From NCBI GenBank assembly GCA_029531795.1, contig JAPEIS010000004.1, positions 310,001-374,000 on the forward strand: a DNA stretch of 64,000 nt. The letters are read 5' to 3'. The position numbers were made by a program, and so were the translations under genes. Source of the DNA: Sclerotinia nivalis (lineage: Eukaryota; Ascomycota; Leotiomycetes; Helotiales; Sclerotiniaceae). The first letter of the stretch is position 1. Each line of letters begins with the position of its first letter. Positions 1 through 13,200 of this stretch are shown in pieces. The notes below the pieces were generated by a model. That model searched no databases, had not been told where the DNA came from, and saw only the letters and a program-made list of their open reading frames with translations.

Positions 1-818
1 GAACTCCTTCCGGCTACCAACCTGCTCAGTGTTTCCAACGTTGACACACCCTGGGTCTCAAATACCGCGATTTCAGTCACAAATTCCTTAACTATCCAAT
101 TCTGCAGCTCAATGGCTAGTAGCGAATCAACACCATACATCTGCAATGGCTTGTTCCTATCAATGGATGTGTCATCTTGCATGATTGAAAGCGATTTGGC
201 TAGTTTCTTGACTGTGGCTTGCGTAACAATCCCGGCAGCTTCGTCAAGTGATGCTGAAGCTGCTATCATTTCGCGGTACTCGGCCTGATTTGTAACTCCG
301 GGTGGCACAGCTTGTCTCGTGTTCAGTAAGACAAGAGGGTACAGAATGGGGGATCGAGAATAGTCGATACTTTCCAACCCGCCTCCTCCTCCAGCTCCAA
401 GCCCTATGGCAGCCTGGCTTTGAGTCGGCGAAAGAAGTGGTAACGATGGGTTACAGTAGTACTCAAGCAGGGTAAAATATGTTTCGCGATTTATGGGCTC
501 TAAAGCGCCATATGTGAGGACACGATCCAGAAGCCAGGCGTTCTCGGCTAAAACACCATCGTCGACCATAGCACCAAGGTCGAGAGATATAGCTTTCTCG
601 CCTTTAGAGACGCGGTACCGTGCTAAAGCATCCTCATAAGTATTTCCTGCGTTGTAATTGGCTTGTCCTCGCAGTCCTGCCAGACCAGATGCGGAGGCGA
701 GCATAATAAAGAAGTCCATCCCAGAAGGTAGAACGGAATGTAAGTTCCAAGACCCAATGGCTTTACAGTCTACCGTATGTTTCCAGCTATCATATTCCAT
801 GTCTCTGAACAATCCATC

Positions 819-870
819 CTAAGAAGAAATCAGTAAGTGCCGTAATAGTCAAAGTCACGTTGAAACCAAC
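819..870 (-). other. PKS intron within the ketoreductase region (52 bp)
   Basis: On the minus strand the interval begins GTTGGT and ends TTCTTAG, with a branch-site-like TTACTGAT close to the acceptor. Removing it joins SLIAK to DGLFRD in frame, which restores continuous ketoreductase sequence; unspliced reading runs into a stop. Length is typical of filamentous ascomycetes. Confidence 0.88.
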
Positions 871-1191
871 CTTTGCGATAAGCGAAGCCTGGAGACATCC
901 TTTGATGGGCGGCATGATTGATGACAACGATTTAATAGTTCTACGCATCAATTCGGTTTTTGTGATGTCGCAAGCCGGCGTTTCTACTCGAACGCCTTGG
1001 CTTTGGATTTCTTCGAGTAACTTATAGGCGGCATTTGTTCTTGGACCTGATCTTGAAAGCAGAATCAAGTTTCTAGCACCACGGCCAACCATCCATCTAA
1101 CGGTTGCACGACCTATGCCTCCAAATCCTCCCGCAATTACATAGGTTGCATGGTGATCAAGCTGAAAACCTGCTCCAGAGTCGAGGGTAGC

Positions 1192-1244
1192 CTATAAATT
1201 AATGAGTCAACTTAGTCTTTTAAAGGTCCTCGCAGTTGTGTTAC
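1192..1244 (-). other. PKS intron between enoyl reductase and ketoreductase (53 bp)
   Basis: Minus-strand donor GTAACA and acceptor TTTATAG, with TTGACTCAT as a possible branch site. Splicing joins TPDTYVQ to ATLDSGAG and then the ketoreductase nucleotide-binding loop in frame; the unspliced frame stops at 1212. Confidence 0.88.
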
Positions 1245-2438
1245 CTGGACATAAGTATCTGGTGTCACTTCTAGAACAATCTTTTCAGCAAATGTACCAT
1301 CTTTTATGATCTTGAATACTTCTTCAACTTCAGATAGGTTGTGGATGACGAAAGGTCGGGGCAAATGTAAGGTGTTGTTTTTGAACATATCAATTAGTAG
1401 TTCAAGGTCGTTGCCTTGTTGCTCCCAAAGATTTCCGTCGAATCCAGTAAAGGATGCATTTTTTGAGAATACAGACATAGGCAGATTAGAGTTGGACATA
1501 ATGTCTTTCTTACCAATCTCTACAAAGCGACCAAAAGGGGCGATACATTCCCAAGATGCTATCAGGCTATCACTCACTAGCGAGTTAATCACCACGTCGA
1601 CGCCTCGGCCATCTGTAAGTCGTTTGATGCCCTTTGCGAAGCTTACATCTCGGCTATAGAAGATGTGCTCTTCTGGTATCTGATATTCTTCAATCAAAAT
1701 CCTCTTTTTGCTTCGAGATCCAACAGTTGCAAAGATTGTGGCGCCAATCAGCTTTGCTAATTGAATGGCGGCTTGTCCTGTACCCCCAGCGGCTGTGTGT
1801 ATCAAAATACTTTCGTGACTTTGTAGTCTAGCCACGGTGTGTATGACACCCCACGCCGTCCCAAACTGTGATGGAAGGGCCGCAGCGGTAGTAAAAGCCA
1901 TGTCATGTGGTATTTTGTAAGCGCTGTGGGCTTTTCCTCTTGAAAATGTCCGGTAACCCTCATACGCGATTAGAATTATGCGGTCACCTGGTAGAAATTG
2001 AGTATTGGATCCCGCACGAGTAACAATCCCGGCGCACTCTTGACCCAGCTTTCCATTTGGTATTTGACCAAGAGCAATTAAGCAGTCCTTAAAATTCATA
2101 CCAATAGCCTGCGTCTGTATTTCAACTTCATCATTTGCAAGTGGTCGAGAGACGTCTCTGTCTTCCACGAAGTGAAAACTGTCTAGAAGCCCTGGTGATT
2201 CCACAATCATCTTAAGCGGTGGTGAGTTCTGAAAAAGTCTCATACATGATTGTTGTGGTTTCATTTGTAATTGACGAGTAAAAAGATTGTCAGGAACTAA
2301 CCTCGGAATACTTAGTACTCCCCCAATCTCAACATACTCCATATCCGTATTTGAGGTGCTTTGCTCGGTTTGATTGAAGTGATTACGTGCCAGGACTAGA
2401 ACAAGCTTTTGAAGCTGCAAATCAGACAGGACATCTTG

Positions 2439-2450
2439 GCAATCAAAAGA
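2439..2450. repeat. Left TSD of the insertion that splits the PKS
   Basis: GCAATCAAAAGA here is identical to 31617-31628. Both copies belong to the same PKS codons (SFDC on the minus strand), so collapsing them restores the reading frame. Confidence 0.95.
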
Positions 2451-3224
2451 TTGATTGATTGATTGATTAAATTAACGTCTACACTGAGTCTAAGACTATC
2501 TAAGACGGCTGGAGGCTCTTTCAAACCCCTAATAGATAACATAATGAAGATAAGCTGGCTTATAGGCCTGGCTAAATATATAATTTGAACAATTGAGATT
2601 GATTCAATCTTTTGAATTGAATAGAAGAAATGAAAACTAATTCAGGGAATGATTCTGTTTTATAAATGTCGAAATATATAATAGAGATAACAAAAGAAAT
2701 AATATTTATTTAAAATTATAGAAAGATTTATATCTTTCTTTCAATTTCATTATTTATCTTTTCTTTTGTTTCTTTTACTTCTTTTGTTTTTCTTGTTTCT
2801 ACTTTTCCTTTTTCTCTTTGTATTCGTTTGAGATACTATAATCTAATAGCTATTCTTGTTGTATCGATGAACTCGAGGGTTTTGATTGTTTCTGTTTTAA
2901 TATGAAATAAGTATTTCATAATAAATCTAAATGATAAATTATTTTCTTTGAGTTTTCTTTTTGCTTTTTTATATAAAGAATAGTTGAATAATAAATGATC
3001 AGAAGTTTTTCTTTTTCTATATCTACATTTATCATTTGTCGAGATTCTAAAGCGTTGTAAATATGATTTGAAGTATCTATGATCAATCTTTAATTGGAAA
3101 AGGGTATTGATGATATTTCTTTTGATATTCCCTGGGATATTGATTTTTGAGCTGATTTTCCAAGGGTAAGTTTTTGTATATAATAATGATGATTGTCGGG
3201 GGTTGTTTGTATTGAGAAGGATAA
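2451..3224 (-). mobile_element. LINE3, 3' part with (AATC)n tail
   Basis: This is the 3' end of a non-LTR retrotransposon on the minus strand. The tail directly against the PKS TSD is four to five AATC units (2451-2468). Around 3010-3060 the minus frame reads TNDKCRYRKRKTSDHLL, resembling the Cys/His-rich C-terminal segment found after RNase H in fungal LINEs (KCRCGKKQTPEHLL type). Many C-to-T and G-to-A changes have broken the frame. The element is interrupted at 3225 by gypsy V and continues at 30482. Its last ~55 bases match the 3' end of element S (38780-39650). Confidence 0.85.
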
Positions 3225-3311
3225 TGTTACGATCACGGATCTTACAGTAATCGATCGTATGAATATATGTTATGATTTAATCGGATCAGTATAAGATTAA
3301 GGTAATAATAG
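3225..3311 (+). repeat. Gypsy V 5' LTR, first 87 bp
   Basis: The segment starts TGTTACGATCACGG and ends at the LINE target TAAGGTAATAATAG (3298-3311). It aligns base for base with 28108-28194, with only transition-type differences apart from a few positions. The rest of this LTR lies 18.7 kb away at 21970. Confidence 0.92.
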
Positions 3312-3639
3312 TGTGTGTGTGTGTGTATGTTATTATTTAACGGTCGGAGGCTGGGGACGAAGTCCCCTTTTTTGTTGTATACTCTATTAAATCAAAGGCC
3401 GCCAGGGAGTTATTTCTGGGCTATGAATAGTTATATATATATAACTATATCTAAGAATTGAATGATTCGTAGGTGTATTTCTATAGTTGCTGTGATTTTG
3501 TTTTTACTTTGTGATCTTTTAAAGGGATTACGTAATATTATTAAATCTGCTAAGCTGTAGTTGGTCTGTCTTCGGCCCTATGATTTTTCTAATACAATTG
3601 TTTATTCAAAAAAGGAAAAAAAAAAAAAATTTATTTTTA

Positions 3640-4087
3640 ATAAAAGAAAATACAGAGGAAAAATTTCATTATTATCAATTTATTCATCTTCGAGGATATT
3701 GTTATCCCTTGGGGGGGGTATGAGATTTGATATCGGGGTAGATTCCAAAGGGAGGTGTTGGGGGTATATATCGATGAAGAAATTAGTTCTATTTGTCCAT
3801 TCTGCCAATTTTCTGGCTCCTTCGTAGATGCCACAAAGATATAGGAGGAGGGTCTCAGGTTTGCCTTTCGGACGAAGGTGTTTTCTCTTAGCAATATTGC
3901 AGAAGAAGAAGTGTAAGGGGGTTTTGCATGTATTGCATCTGCAAAGGGTACATACATTCTGATGATGGAATTGTTCATGATAGATGGCGAAGTCTCTGTG
4001 CCCTGATCGGATAATTATCAAACGTTCTAAAAAACTTCTGGGTAAAGCAAATTCTTTAGGGAATTTCGATAACGAATAGATCTCCAA
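3640..4087 (-). pseudogene. LINE2 ORF2 C-terminal fragment
   Basis: Longest open piece of LINE2 ORF2. It encodes a segment like LINE1 residues after RNase H: HRDFAIYHEQFHHQNVCTLC, a PLHFFFC Cys/His patch and a C terminus with FFIDIYPQ against LINE1 FYQDIYPR. It confirms LINE2 as a relative of LINE1 rather than a RIP-mutated copy of it, because many changes are transversions and length differences. Confidence 0.75.
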
Positions 4088-4882
4088 AGTTTTATAGAAT
4101 AAGGGGATTATTATTGATTATAGTTTATCAATAGCTTTTTGTTATGAATCTTTGGTTTCTCTTCTGAATCCTGTATACGAGAAGTCTGATTCGGGTTATT
4201 CAAAGACGGCTTTTGTTTTTGCTGCTTTGTCGGCTGTCTTATTCCCTATTATGTCTTTGTGCTCTGGGATCTATCGGATGCGGATCGTACTATGCCTTCA
4301 ACTTGATACCAATCTTCAGAAGGATATAAAGGTTTCCTATAAGGAACCTGTAGAGTTCGAAAAAAGCTGCACCGCTATTTCGATGTTATCAAAACAGATC
4401 CAGATATTCGGGGCCATTTTGGTTTCTAGTAGAGCGATTGTGGTTTTAAGATCTTCAAGTGCTGTTTCAGTTTCTGCATTGTATATTTCCTTATATTTGC
4501 CTATTGCGAAGCTGACTTTGTAGAGTTTATATCTATCCAGATATCCGATAACACTACATCCTGTATTTCCATTCGTTTATTTCGATTCGTTAATGAAAAC
4601 CATAATGTCGTTTTATAGAAGTAGATTATAGAATTCGTTGAAATCGTTCGCAGTATTCTTTTTGCTTTGGTTGTTGGGATTATTTATACGATTCAGGGTT
4701 TGTTCCCTTGATTCAATTTCTAGTTATTTCGACGTTGTTAGAGGATTAATCTGTTTTAATAGTAAAAGGGATAGTATTTTTCTGGTATATCGGATTTTGA
4801 ATGTATTATGGTTTTCTTATATCCAATCTGCTTTTCATACTAAAGGATGATAAGGATCGAGTTTTTTTGTTCTAATTATTAT

Positions 4883-5045
4883 TGTTACGGGTTCATCTCC
4901 CTTCACCTGCACGTGATCATGTGTGCCTTAGGCACACATGCATACACTCACTTCTATATAGTCAGGTCACCTCCTTGACCTTCTTCTCCTCCTCGTAGTA
5001 CAACAATAGATCAAACCTACACATACCTTTTCCCTCACCGTGATA
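4883..5045 (+). repeat. Solo LTR, family Z, inside LINE2
   Basis: A 163-bp sequence starting TGTTACGGG and ending CCGTGATA, flanked by ATTAT on both sides (4878-4882, 5046-5050). It contains a perfect hairpin at 4918-4940 (10-bp arms around TTA, GTGTGCC...GGCACAC). A near-identical copy lies at 60807-60966. The low mutation level against its decayed surroundings suggests a late arrival or protection by its short length. No internal domain remains here. Confidence 0.88.
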
Positions 5046-8000
5046 ATTATTATTGCAGTGATACTATCGAGTTCGATTTTAGGGGGTTTAAGTTCTGATT
5101 CTTAATAGAAAATGATTATATTTATTGTTTTCTAAGTTGATAGAATTGTTTTGGTATATTCCAGAGTTACTTTAATTAGAACGTTGATATAAATGTTTAC
5201 TTTATTGTTTATCTTGTATTCTTTCCCAAAATATATTTTTCCTAACTATCAGATTTCTACTCTGTAATATACCTTTTTGAATACATATGTTTCGGTTATT
5301 TATCGAAGTAAATTGACTGGGACGTTTTTCATTGAATTGCTCAAAGATTTGAGAATCTTGGTAATTATTATTGTTTTCGTTATAAATTCTTTTATATATC
5401 ATTTGAAGAAAAGTTTTTTATCAAATAAGATTCCGAGTTATCTAAGATATAATTTTCCATTATTTAATTCTTTGATTATGAGATTCTCTATTGGAATCGT
5501 CGAAATTATATTTGGATTTTGATTCGTTCTTTGTTTCGAGAAATGGATCAGTTTGGATTTGCTTGGGTCGAAGATAATCCCTTCCGAGATACTCTAAGAG
5601 AGGATTTCGTTGATTATAAAGATAAGATATTTGGTATTATCGGACAAAAAGTTTGAAGTTATTACAATGGTAATGTCGTTTGTATATCCGAATTTGATTA
5701 TGTTCTTTTCTATTCTGAAAATCGGGGCAATGTATAATATGAAAAGAATTGACGAGATAGAGGATCCTTAAAGGAGTCTACAGTCAATTTCCGTTTTTGG
5801 ATTGATGATCCTGTCCAATCGGATCTGTATAGATCTCTTTGTAATAAAGAAGGTTAATCATTTGATCAGATTATATGGTTATCTTTGTTTGTATAGTTTG
5901 TATATAAATTGGTCTGGGAGGACTATATCGAAAGTTCCTTTGATGTTTAGTGTTAATAAAGAAGCTGATTCATTTATACTGAGGGATTGTTCAATGTTAT
6001 AAGTGAAGTATGTCGTTAGATCAATTGCTGATCTCAAAGGGAAGGCTTCAAATTGATATATGGTTATAATTTTGTAAATAATCGATATTCAGAATATTTG
6101 TTTAACAATTAATTGTTTTAGTCTTTTGTTTAGTACTAATAGAAAAACGATGGATCTATACGATCTTGGGGTCGATAGGTTTGCCTTGTTAGGTTTGAGT
6201 ATAATAGCTAGGATCGCACTCCGAAAGAGTTTTGGATGATAATCGATATCTAGATAACTGTAAAATAATATAATGATATATAATTCAATGAATGACCAAA
6301 CTTCCTTTAGTATCATTATTAAAAGCTCGTCTGCCTCTGGGGCTGTATTCCCTACTTTGAGGATAGCGTCCTGTATTGAAAAATTGTTAATAATCGGGGG
6401 AGATAGAGAAATAAATAAAATTGTAGAATAATCAATAGAAATGTTTTCTATTTCAATTGTTCTTTTTAGAAGATTGTTGATTAGAATTTTTTGTTTGGCT
6501 AAAGTAACTATTGTTAATAACGAATTGGGTGTTAAAAAATTCTTCAAAGAAAGTGAATAGAAGGATTCTGTAATTCTATACTACCTAGTTATTGCAAAAA
6601 CGTTTTTGATTTGTTATATTTAATCCATTTTTGTATGATAAAAGAATCTTTGTATTTTCCTGATCATTTTTTTGAATTCGCTTTTACTTGATAATTGATG
6701 ATAATATTGAATATGAATATTACTGTATTCAATATTCCATTACAATTGTTTTTTATTTTAGTCTATTGTTCTTTTGGTTGTTTTATTATAAACGCTATAG
6801 ATTACCGATATCAGGTTTTCAGTATACAAATCTAGATCCTATTCATTTCTTGGGGTCTTTTTGATTGTAATCAGGTTTGTTTTTAGAAGAAATTTGAAAA
6901 GGGTAGAATTTAAACTTTTGAGTTTTAATTGTTCTGTAGTGTATTATTGTTTTGTTTCCTAAAGGATTTCGGTTATGAATAGGAAATGATCCAATATAAT
7001 ATTTAGATAAATTGCTATTTTTGTATTGAATCCCATTTGAATTAGTATATTAGAATCGAAGGCTAGATTTAGGATATTGTTGGTTATATATATAGGTTTG
7101 TCAATCTCAGATAAAAAGATCAATTGTAAATTGTTCAGCTATTTAATAAAGGAAGAGGCTTTTGGAAAGTGAGTATCCTTATAGAAAGATTGCTAAAAAG
7201 AATATAACAAATTAAAATCTTTGTATAGGAATGTATTTCCTATAAAAAAAGTGTTTGAAATATTTATAAAAGTTTGAATAGTTAATTATACTTGGATTGA
7301 AGTTCTACAAAGGGAATTATATATATTAATAATATTGATTTTGTGATTGGATTTATTTTCTAGTTGAAGGAAAAGTATATCCGAAAGGGAATGTAGGTCT
7401 TCGATGGGGGGTTTGATTTGAGTAATGGGGATGCCTAATTTTTTGCGAATATATGAGATCATTTTAGGATATTCGTTTTCTTCCCAATTGTCCATAGAAG
7501 AATAGTACTAATATACTAAATATCATTTGGTTAACCGATAAAAAAGGTTTTGTGATATATATGGTTTTTATATAAAGATAATATCAATATTTTCATTATA
7601 TACTATTGAAAATGCTATTTTATATATAGTTATACTTCTATCTATATTAATTTGAAAAATGGAAAGATATTGTTTACTTATTATTATATAAATTAAAGAA
7701 TTCAATTGCTTTTGGAATAGCAAATCTAGTAGAGTGGATTGTGGATGAAGGTGCTCTTAGGGGGGGTTATAAAGGAGGAATGTAAAATTTAGAAAAAATA
7801 GATTCTTTTGTTATAATATCCATATCGTCGATTGGTTTAGAGATTAATATTGTTTTTAATACTGAAATATATTCAACTTTGTTTCAGGTATTGTTTATAA
7901 TAAAGCTTGTTGTTCTTTTGATTTCATTTTTTTGTTCTTTAATAAAGCTTTTTCTTTGATTGGTATAGAAAGGGTATTTTTTGTTATTTACTATATATAG

Positions 8001-9296
8001 GCCGTGGTAGTGCAAGCAATAGAATGGGCAGGCATGTTTATCTTGTGTATCACATCTATTCGAATATTTGTATTCTTTGTGGTTTGTGGTGCCGCAAAGA
8101 CAGTATTTGTTGATTTTAATATAGTTTCTTTTGTTATATCAGTTTTAGTATTTGTTGTATTGGATAATCTTATACTTTCGGATCATTGATCGGACAATAA
8201 TTGTATATCCGAAAATATGTAAGATTTTCGGGATTTGTTCCATTTTGGTGTTGTGTGGAAAATTGATGAATCAATTGTAAATCGAATTGAATTTGTTTAT
8301 TTTGCTATTTGGTGTTTCTGTAATTGAAAATGGGGTGATGTGTGTTAGTTTTTTAATGGTTATAGATAGTATTTCTGGTACCATATTGTCGACTGTGTAT
8401 TGGTTGTCTTCGAAGTACCTAATTTGTCTGGGGACGTTGAAAACCTGGTAAGAGAATTATTGTGTATTTCATTCTATTTGTATTTTCCCGACCGGAGAAT
8501 CAAAGTAGGTATGGATAGTCTGTATTTGTGATTCCAGTATATTGATAAAATCTGGCTTGTAGGGGCAGAGTGCAAGTCTTGATTTTATGTATTGTACTTC
8601 TTTAAGGGCTGCACTATGTGCTTTTAGTTGATTCTTAAGGCTGGTGTAAATAGCGTAAATATATATATCCCTTGTTGGATGGTTGGATAAAAGTTGGATA
8701 AAGAGTTTATTATCCTTATCGTTTCTTTGAATATTCTTATCTTTTGTAATTAAGGATTTGTTCTTAGGTTTTTCTGTTTCGTTTAATGCAAAGATTGTAA
8801 CCTTTGTATATATAGTTTTAGTATTGACCTAGAAAAATTGAAAAGTAGAGAAAGGGGTTCTAATAGTTATGAATCTTATGGGTATCGTACTAGAGATAAA
8901 TACTTGAAAGTGGTTTGTTGTTATAGATATAAGTTCATTGTTGAGTTTACCTAGGGTTTCTTTTAAATATCGAGGGAGGCTATAATTGTTGATGCAGTGT
9001 TGGTCCAGGAATTTGGCAACTAAATCGAAGAGGGATTGCCTTTCAGATGCTTTAATAGAAACTATTGCAATAGATTCCGTTAGAGCCTTCTAAAGAAATC
9101 CTTCAAGGATAATAAATGATACTATAAGTAATGATTTTTTTATTTTATTTTTTTTATTATGATGTTTAAGGGGCAGCGTTGTTTCGTAATATAAAATATG
9201 AAATAAACAATATAATTATAATCAATTTCTCTTCTGATAAAGAGATATATGCGTAATGTGTAAATCCTAATGTGTGTTATAGTTAGGTAATCATAG

Positions 9297-10196
9297 TGTA
9301 TATATGTGTGATATTTTTCGTCCGAGGCTCTATGCAAAGCACAGACCTCAAATTCCCAATTGGGATAAAGGACGCTAGAGGAGGAAGGTCTCTGGGTTTC
9401 TGAGCTAGCTATATAAAAACCCTTTTCAGGGAAAAATACTAATTTGGTAAGTGTGTTATGTACTTCAGCAGGGTTTATATAATTGTTATTGTGTGTTGAA
9501 TTAATTTTTTGGGCGGATATATTAGTTGCCCTCTTCAATACAGTAGATCATCCTCAATCTATGTGATCTTTCTCTCTTAATTTGTATCCTCTATAATATA
9601 ATCAAGTATTTCAATCGTTTTTTCTTTTATTCTTTATAACAATTTATCTTTATGCGAAACCTTATAACTAGTTGTAATCCGGGGATGTTCTTGGGCCTGC
9701 CTTTGCAAACTAAAGTTCATTCGAGTATCGTTGTTTTTCTATTCCTTTTGTTCTTTCGTAGTTTCCTATTATCTGCCTCTACTACAAATCGAGATTGTAA
9801 TAAACTTCAGGTTCAAATCATTCAGGACGTCGAAGAAGATTAGTTCCCAGGTTGGGGTTATTATTTTCTTTTGATGTGAAAATCCTGCAAAGTATTCCAA
9901 AGGAATCAATCGTTTATATCGATAATTGTACGGAGTATCAAATCGTACACTTAACTAAAACGAATAATGGCTTTGTTGTTAATTGTCATTATCGTAGTAT
10001 AATCCTCTGTTCTGATCGCTGTTAGTTAATGAAGTAAAATGAAAAAATTTCGCTCTTATGAAAAACCCCAATTCTCAACCCAATCCAGCCTTTCCAGTTT
10101 TGTTACGTATTCTCTCGTTAGCTCAGATGAATACCAAAAGCATCACCAGTTCGTAGCCAACACCGTATACAGGTGAGAGATCCGTCTTCGCCGGCC
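9297..10196 (-). mobile_element. Element D: short non-autonomous element with LINE1 3' end
   Basis: A 900-bp unit between two copies of the LTR target (9284-9296 TAGGTAATCATAG; 10197-10210 TAAAGTAATCATAG). Its last ~260 bases (9297 to about 9560) match the LINE1 3' end, including the hairpin (9324-9349) and the CCCAATTGGG palindrome. The remaining ~640 bases match neither LINE1 nor LINE2 coding sequence, and I recognise no protein in them. A 63-codon plus-strand ORF at 9652-9843 has no family I know. Its 5' head contains CACCTGTATACGGTGT and TACGAAC, also found at the start of element S. It is best read as a LINE-mobilised SINE-like or chimeric element; a LINE1 copy with replaced 5' sequence is the alternative. 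Confidence 0.72.
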
Positions 10197-10210
10197 TAAA
10201 GTAATCATAG

Positions 10211-13200
10211 TGTATATATATATATGATATTTTTCGTCCGAGACTCTATACGAAGCACAAACCTCAAATTCCCAATTGGGACAAAGGACACCAGGGGAGA
10301 AAGGCCCCTGGGTTTCTAACTAGCTAATCTAAATTTACTAGTATTATATATACTAAATGCTTTAGCAGGGTTTACATAATTACTATTGTATATTGAGTTA
10401 ATCCTTTGGATAGATATTTCAGTTGTCCTCTATAATACAATTAGATCCCTCGATTTCTAATCTCCTCTTCTTCGTTATTGCAATCGAGCTTTTTAATATG
10501 ATTTTGTTAATATAAAGATTTTTTTTTTTTTTTTTTTTAAATTTATACAAACTCAATCTTTCCGAATCAAAATTCAACACTTTATACAAAGAAAATCCAA
10601 AAATAATATAAAATAAAAATAAAAATAAAAATAAAAATCAAAGCAATTCTTCAATCAATAAATTGTATAGGGAATCGAGGATATATATCCTGATAGAATT
10701 TTATAGATTTGAACCAAACTGTTAGTTTTGTTGTTCCTTTTATGCTTCTCAAAAGATAGAGGATGGCTTTAGATAATGGTAATTTTGAAAAGGTTTTTTG
10801 AGTATTTCCAATTTTACAAAAGTAAAAATGAAAAGGGGATTTTCTTTTCCTATATAAGTATAGTATATAAGTATCTTTATAATTGAAGTGATTGTGATAT
10901 GCTACGAAATCGCTATATTGAGATCTGGTTGTTAGAATATATTCTAATATTGTTTGATCAAAAAAAAGCATAATCGATTTATTATTATAAGTTATAAAAA
11001 GATCATTGTAGTTTTGTAGTATTATAATTGTCCATAATTTAGCTTTTACTAATTTGGTATTCGTTTTAGCGATTCTTTTCAAGAAGGTAAGAATATAGAT
11101 AAAATCAAATAGGGATAAGAGTATTGCTCCCTCTTTAGTTGTTTTATTCGCTGTTTCGTTTCCGGGGATATCTAGATACCTAGGAATCCACCGAATTCGA
11201 ATTGAGCCAGGGCAAGTATATGGCAAATAGGGTCTAAAAGGTCAAACTGTAACTAGTTCGCAGAATTCTTCAAATATAGATTGAGAGGATTTAATAGAAT
11301 GAAAGTTTAATTGTATAGCAACCTTTAGGTTATCCAAGAAAACCCAGAGGTTTATAACGAACCTAGTTGAGGGTAGCTGTATTGCTATTTGAGTACCTTT
11401 CAAAGCTGCAGCTACTTCGGCATCGAAGACTTCAGTATTATAATTTAGTGAGAAAGCCTATCGATCCATTTGCAGATTGTATTGATAAATCACTGATCCA
11501 CCTTCTATAACACTATTTAAAGCTTCGCTTTTCGAACCATCGGAGAAGACTTGCAAATCACTTTTTGGAATTGTAGATATAAACCTTTCGAAATCCTTAG
11601 CTACTTGTTTCTTCGAACAATCGAGAAAACTACTGATCCAGGTTTCTGTAATAATATATGATTCTTTGTTCCTTCAAAGAGGAAAAGCAATTGGATTGAT
11701 ATATTCAGCTTTTGAAAAAACTAGGATAATTCTTAAGAATCTTGATTCAACAGTTCTAGCCCTAACTTTAACTAGAATATTTTTGATTCGAATTTGAAGG
11801 GGATGTTTAGGATTTAATCGAGTTGTTCGAACAGCGAAATTTTGGGATATCAAATTTAGCTCAATCTCAGAAGGTATCAGATTTGATTCCTTGTATAGAG
11901 CAACAGTATTAGTTATACGGAATACAAAGAGGATTGCTCGAGTACTAGTTAATACAATCTTATTCAAAAGCTTCAAATGTTTATCCACTTGATTCGAGAT
12001 TGTGAAGTTTAGATCTCGTTTCCTAGTTCGGTCAGACTATCAGGTTTCGGCTGCAAAGTAATATTTCTTCAGGATACAAATTGTAACCACTTTTTGAAGT
12101 AAAATTGATGGGATGCCTCGAGTTGTCCTTCCAAACAAATACAGCGCATTTACAATAGTAAAAGCCTTAACTGAAAGGATCTGGATATAAAATTTGAAAC
12201 TCAGTTCTTTATCGAAGTAAACCCTTAATTATCTCAATAGATCTGGTTTTTTTATTATTAAAAGATTTTCTGTATAAATAATAGGGTTTTCGATATCTTT
12301 TCTAGAGTTTTTGAAAAAATATATCAATTCAAACTTTATAGGATCGAAAATGATCCCTTCAGATTTGCCCCAATCCAAAGCCTCCAGTATTTCGGATTGT
12401 AATTGATCACAATTAAATTATAAGCTTGAAGAAAAAGCTATTAATGTAATATCGTTTGTATATCCAAATCTTCGAGTAGGATTGTTTAATCAAAATAAAG
12501 AAGCTATATAAAGCATAAAAAGAATAAATGAAATTAAGGAGCTTTATAATAAATTATATTCAATACTAATATTGGGCTCTGTTTTATCATTAAGTCGAAT
12601 ACGAATTATTCGATTTGTAAAAAACGATTGTATTTATCGAATTAGGTTATCAAACTATTTTTGTTCCCTGAATCAGCGAACCAAACGTTCTAGGAAAACA
12701 ATATCAAAAATACCTTTGATATCCATAATTAATAAAATAGTTTTAGAATCTAAATTCAAAGTTATTTCCAAATTATATATAAAGCAAATTGTGAGATCGA
12801 TTGATGAATATAGGGGAAACACTCCGAACTATTGTTTGGCTAGTATTTTGAGGATTATAGCAATCCAGGATATCTTCTTTGCAATTAAATATTCGAGATC
12901 TTTTTCTAATACTAAGAGCAGGGCTATTGGTCTATAGGATTTAGGGTTTGTGTAATCTGATTTATTCGGTTTCGGAACGATGACTATAATCGCTGATCGG
13001 AAGCATTTAGGGTGGTGACCTATTTCGAGGCATTTTTGAAAGAGTTGTAAGATATATAGTTCGATCAGTAACCATGCTAATTGTAGAATCTTGATAGGGA
13101 TCTCGTCTATTCCTGAAGCTGTATTACCTATACGAAGGATAGCAGTTTGAATATCCTGAATTGTGATAGTAGGAAAGGCAATTGAACGAATAGAAGTTGA

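Larger units (their letters stand above)
1..2450 (-). pseudogene. HR-PKS, ER-KR-ACP carboxy-terminal part (gene split by transposons)
   Basis: This is the 3' part of an iterative highly reducing type I polyketide synthase. Read on the minus strand, the first exon (2450 to 1245) holds an enoyl reductase of the medium-chain dehydrogenase type with the NADPH-binding run HTAAGGTGQAAIQLAK. After an intron comes the ketoreductase, with the nucleotide-binding run AGGFGGIGRA, LASASG and the catalytic Tyr in NYNAGN (codon 654-656). After a second intron-spliced join comes an acyl carrier protein, YGVDSLLAIELQNW, whose phosphopantetheine Ser lies at 123-125. No in-frame stop or RIP damage is seen in the exons; the frame is open through base 1, so the C terminus lies outside. 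Upstream codons continue at 31617-33356 after a 29-kb insertion, so no full enzyme can be made. The polyketide product cannot be predicted. Confidence 0.93.
3312..9283 (-). mobile_element. LINE2, decayed Tad1-like LINE in the gypsy V LTR
   Basis: This is a second LINE family, related to LINE1 but clearly different, on the minus strand. From 5' to 3' there is a CCHC-like ORF1 region near 7990-8110, then endonuclease remnants (7286-7495, DNWEENEYPKMISYIRKK, matching LINE1 DNWETRPRVMSYTRKN). RT follows (6089-6547, RSAILAIILKPNK), and then the Cys/His segment and C terminus (3680-4087, HFFFCNIAKRKH). The 3' end carries a hairpin at 3353-3367 and a (TG)n stretch at 3312-3328. TSDs are TAAGGTAATAATAG (3298-3311) and TAGGTAATCATAG (9284-9296). 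RIP has placed stops throughout. A solo LTR sits inside it at 4883-5045. Confidence 0.85.

Noticed and set aside
1306..1831. Plus-strand ORFs of 117 and 65 codons over the PKS
   Set aside because: Mirror frames of the enoyl reductase exon, which is unmistakable on the other strand.
10118..10158. Box A-like TTAGCTCAGATGA and box B-like GTTCGTAGCC on the plus strand of element D, suggesting a tRNA-derived SINE promoter
   Set aside because: They are on the strand opposite to the element's sense, and element S, which shares the head, does not show both boxes. Treated as coincidence.
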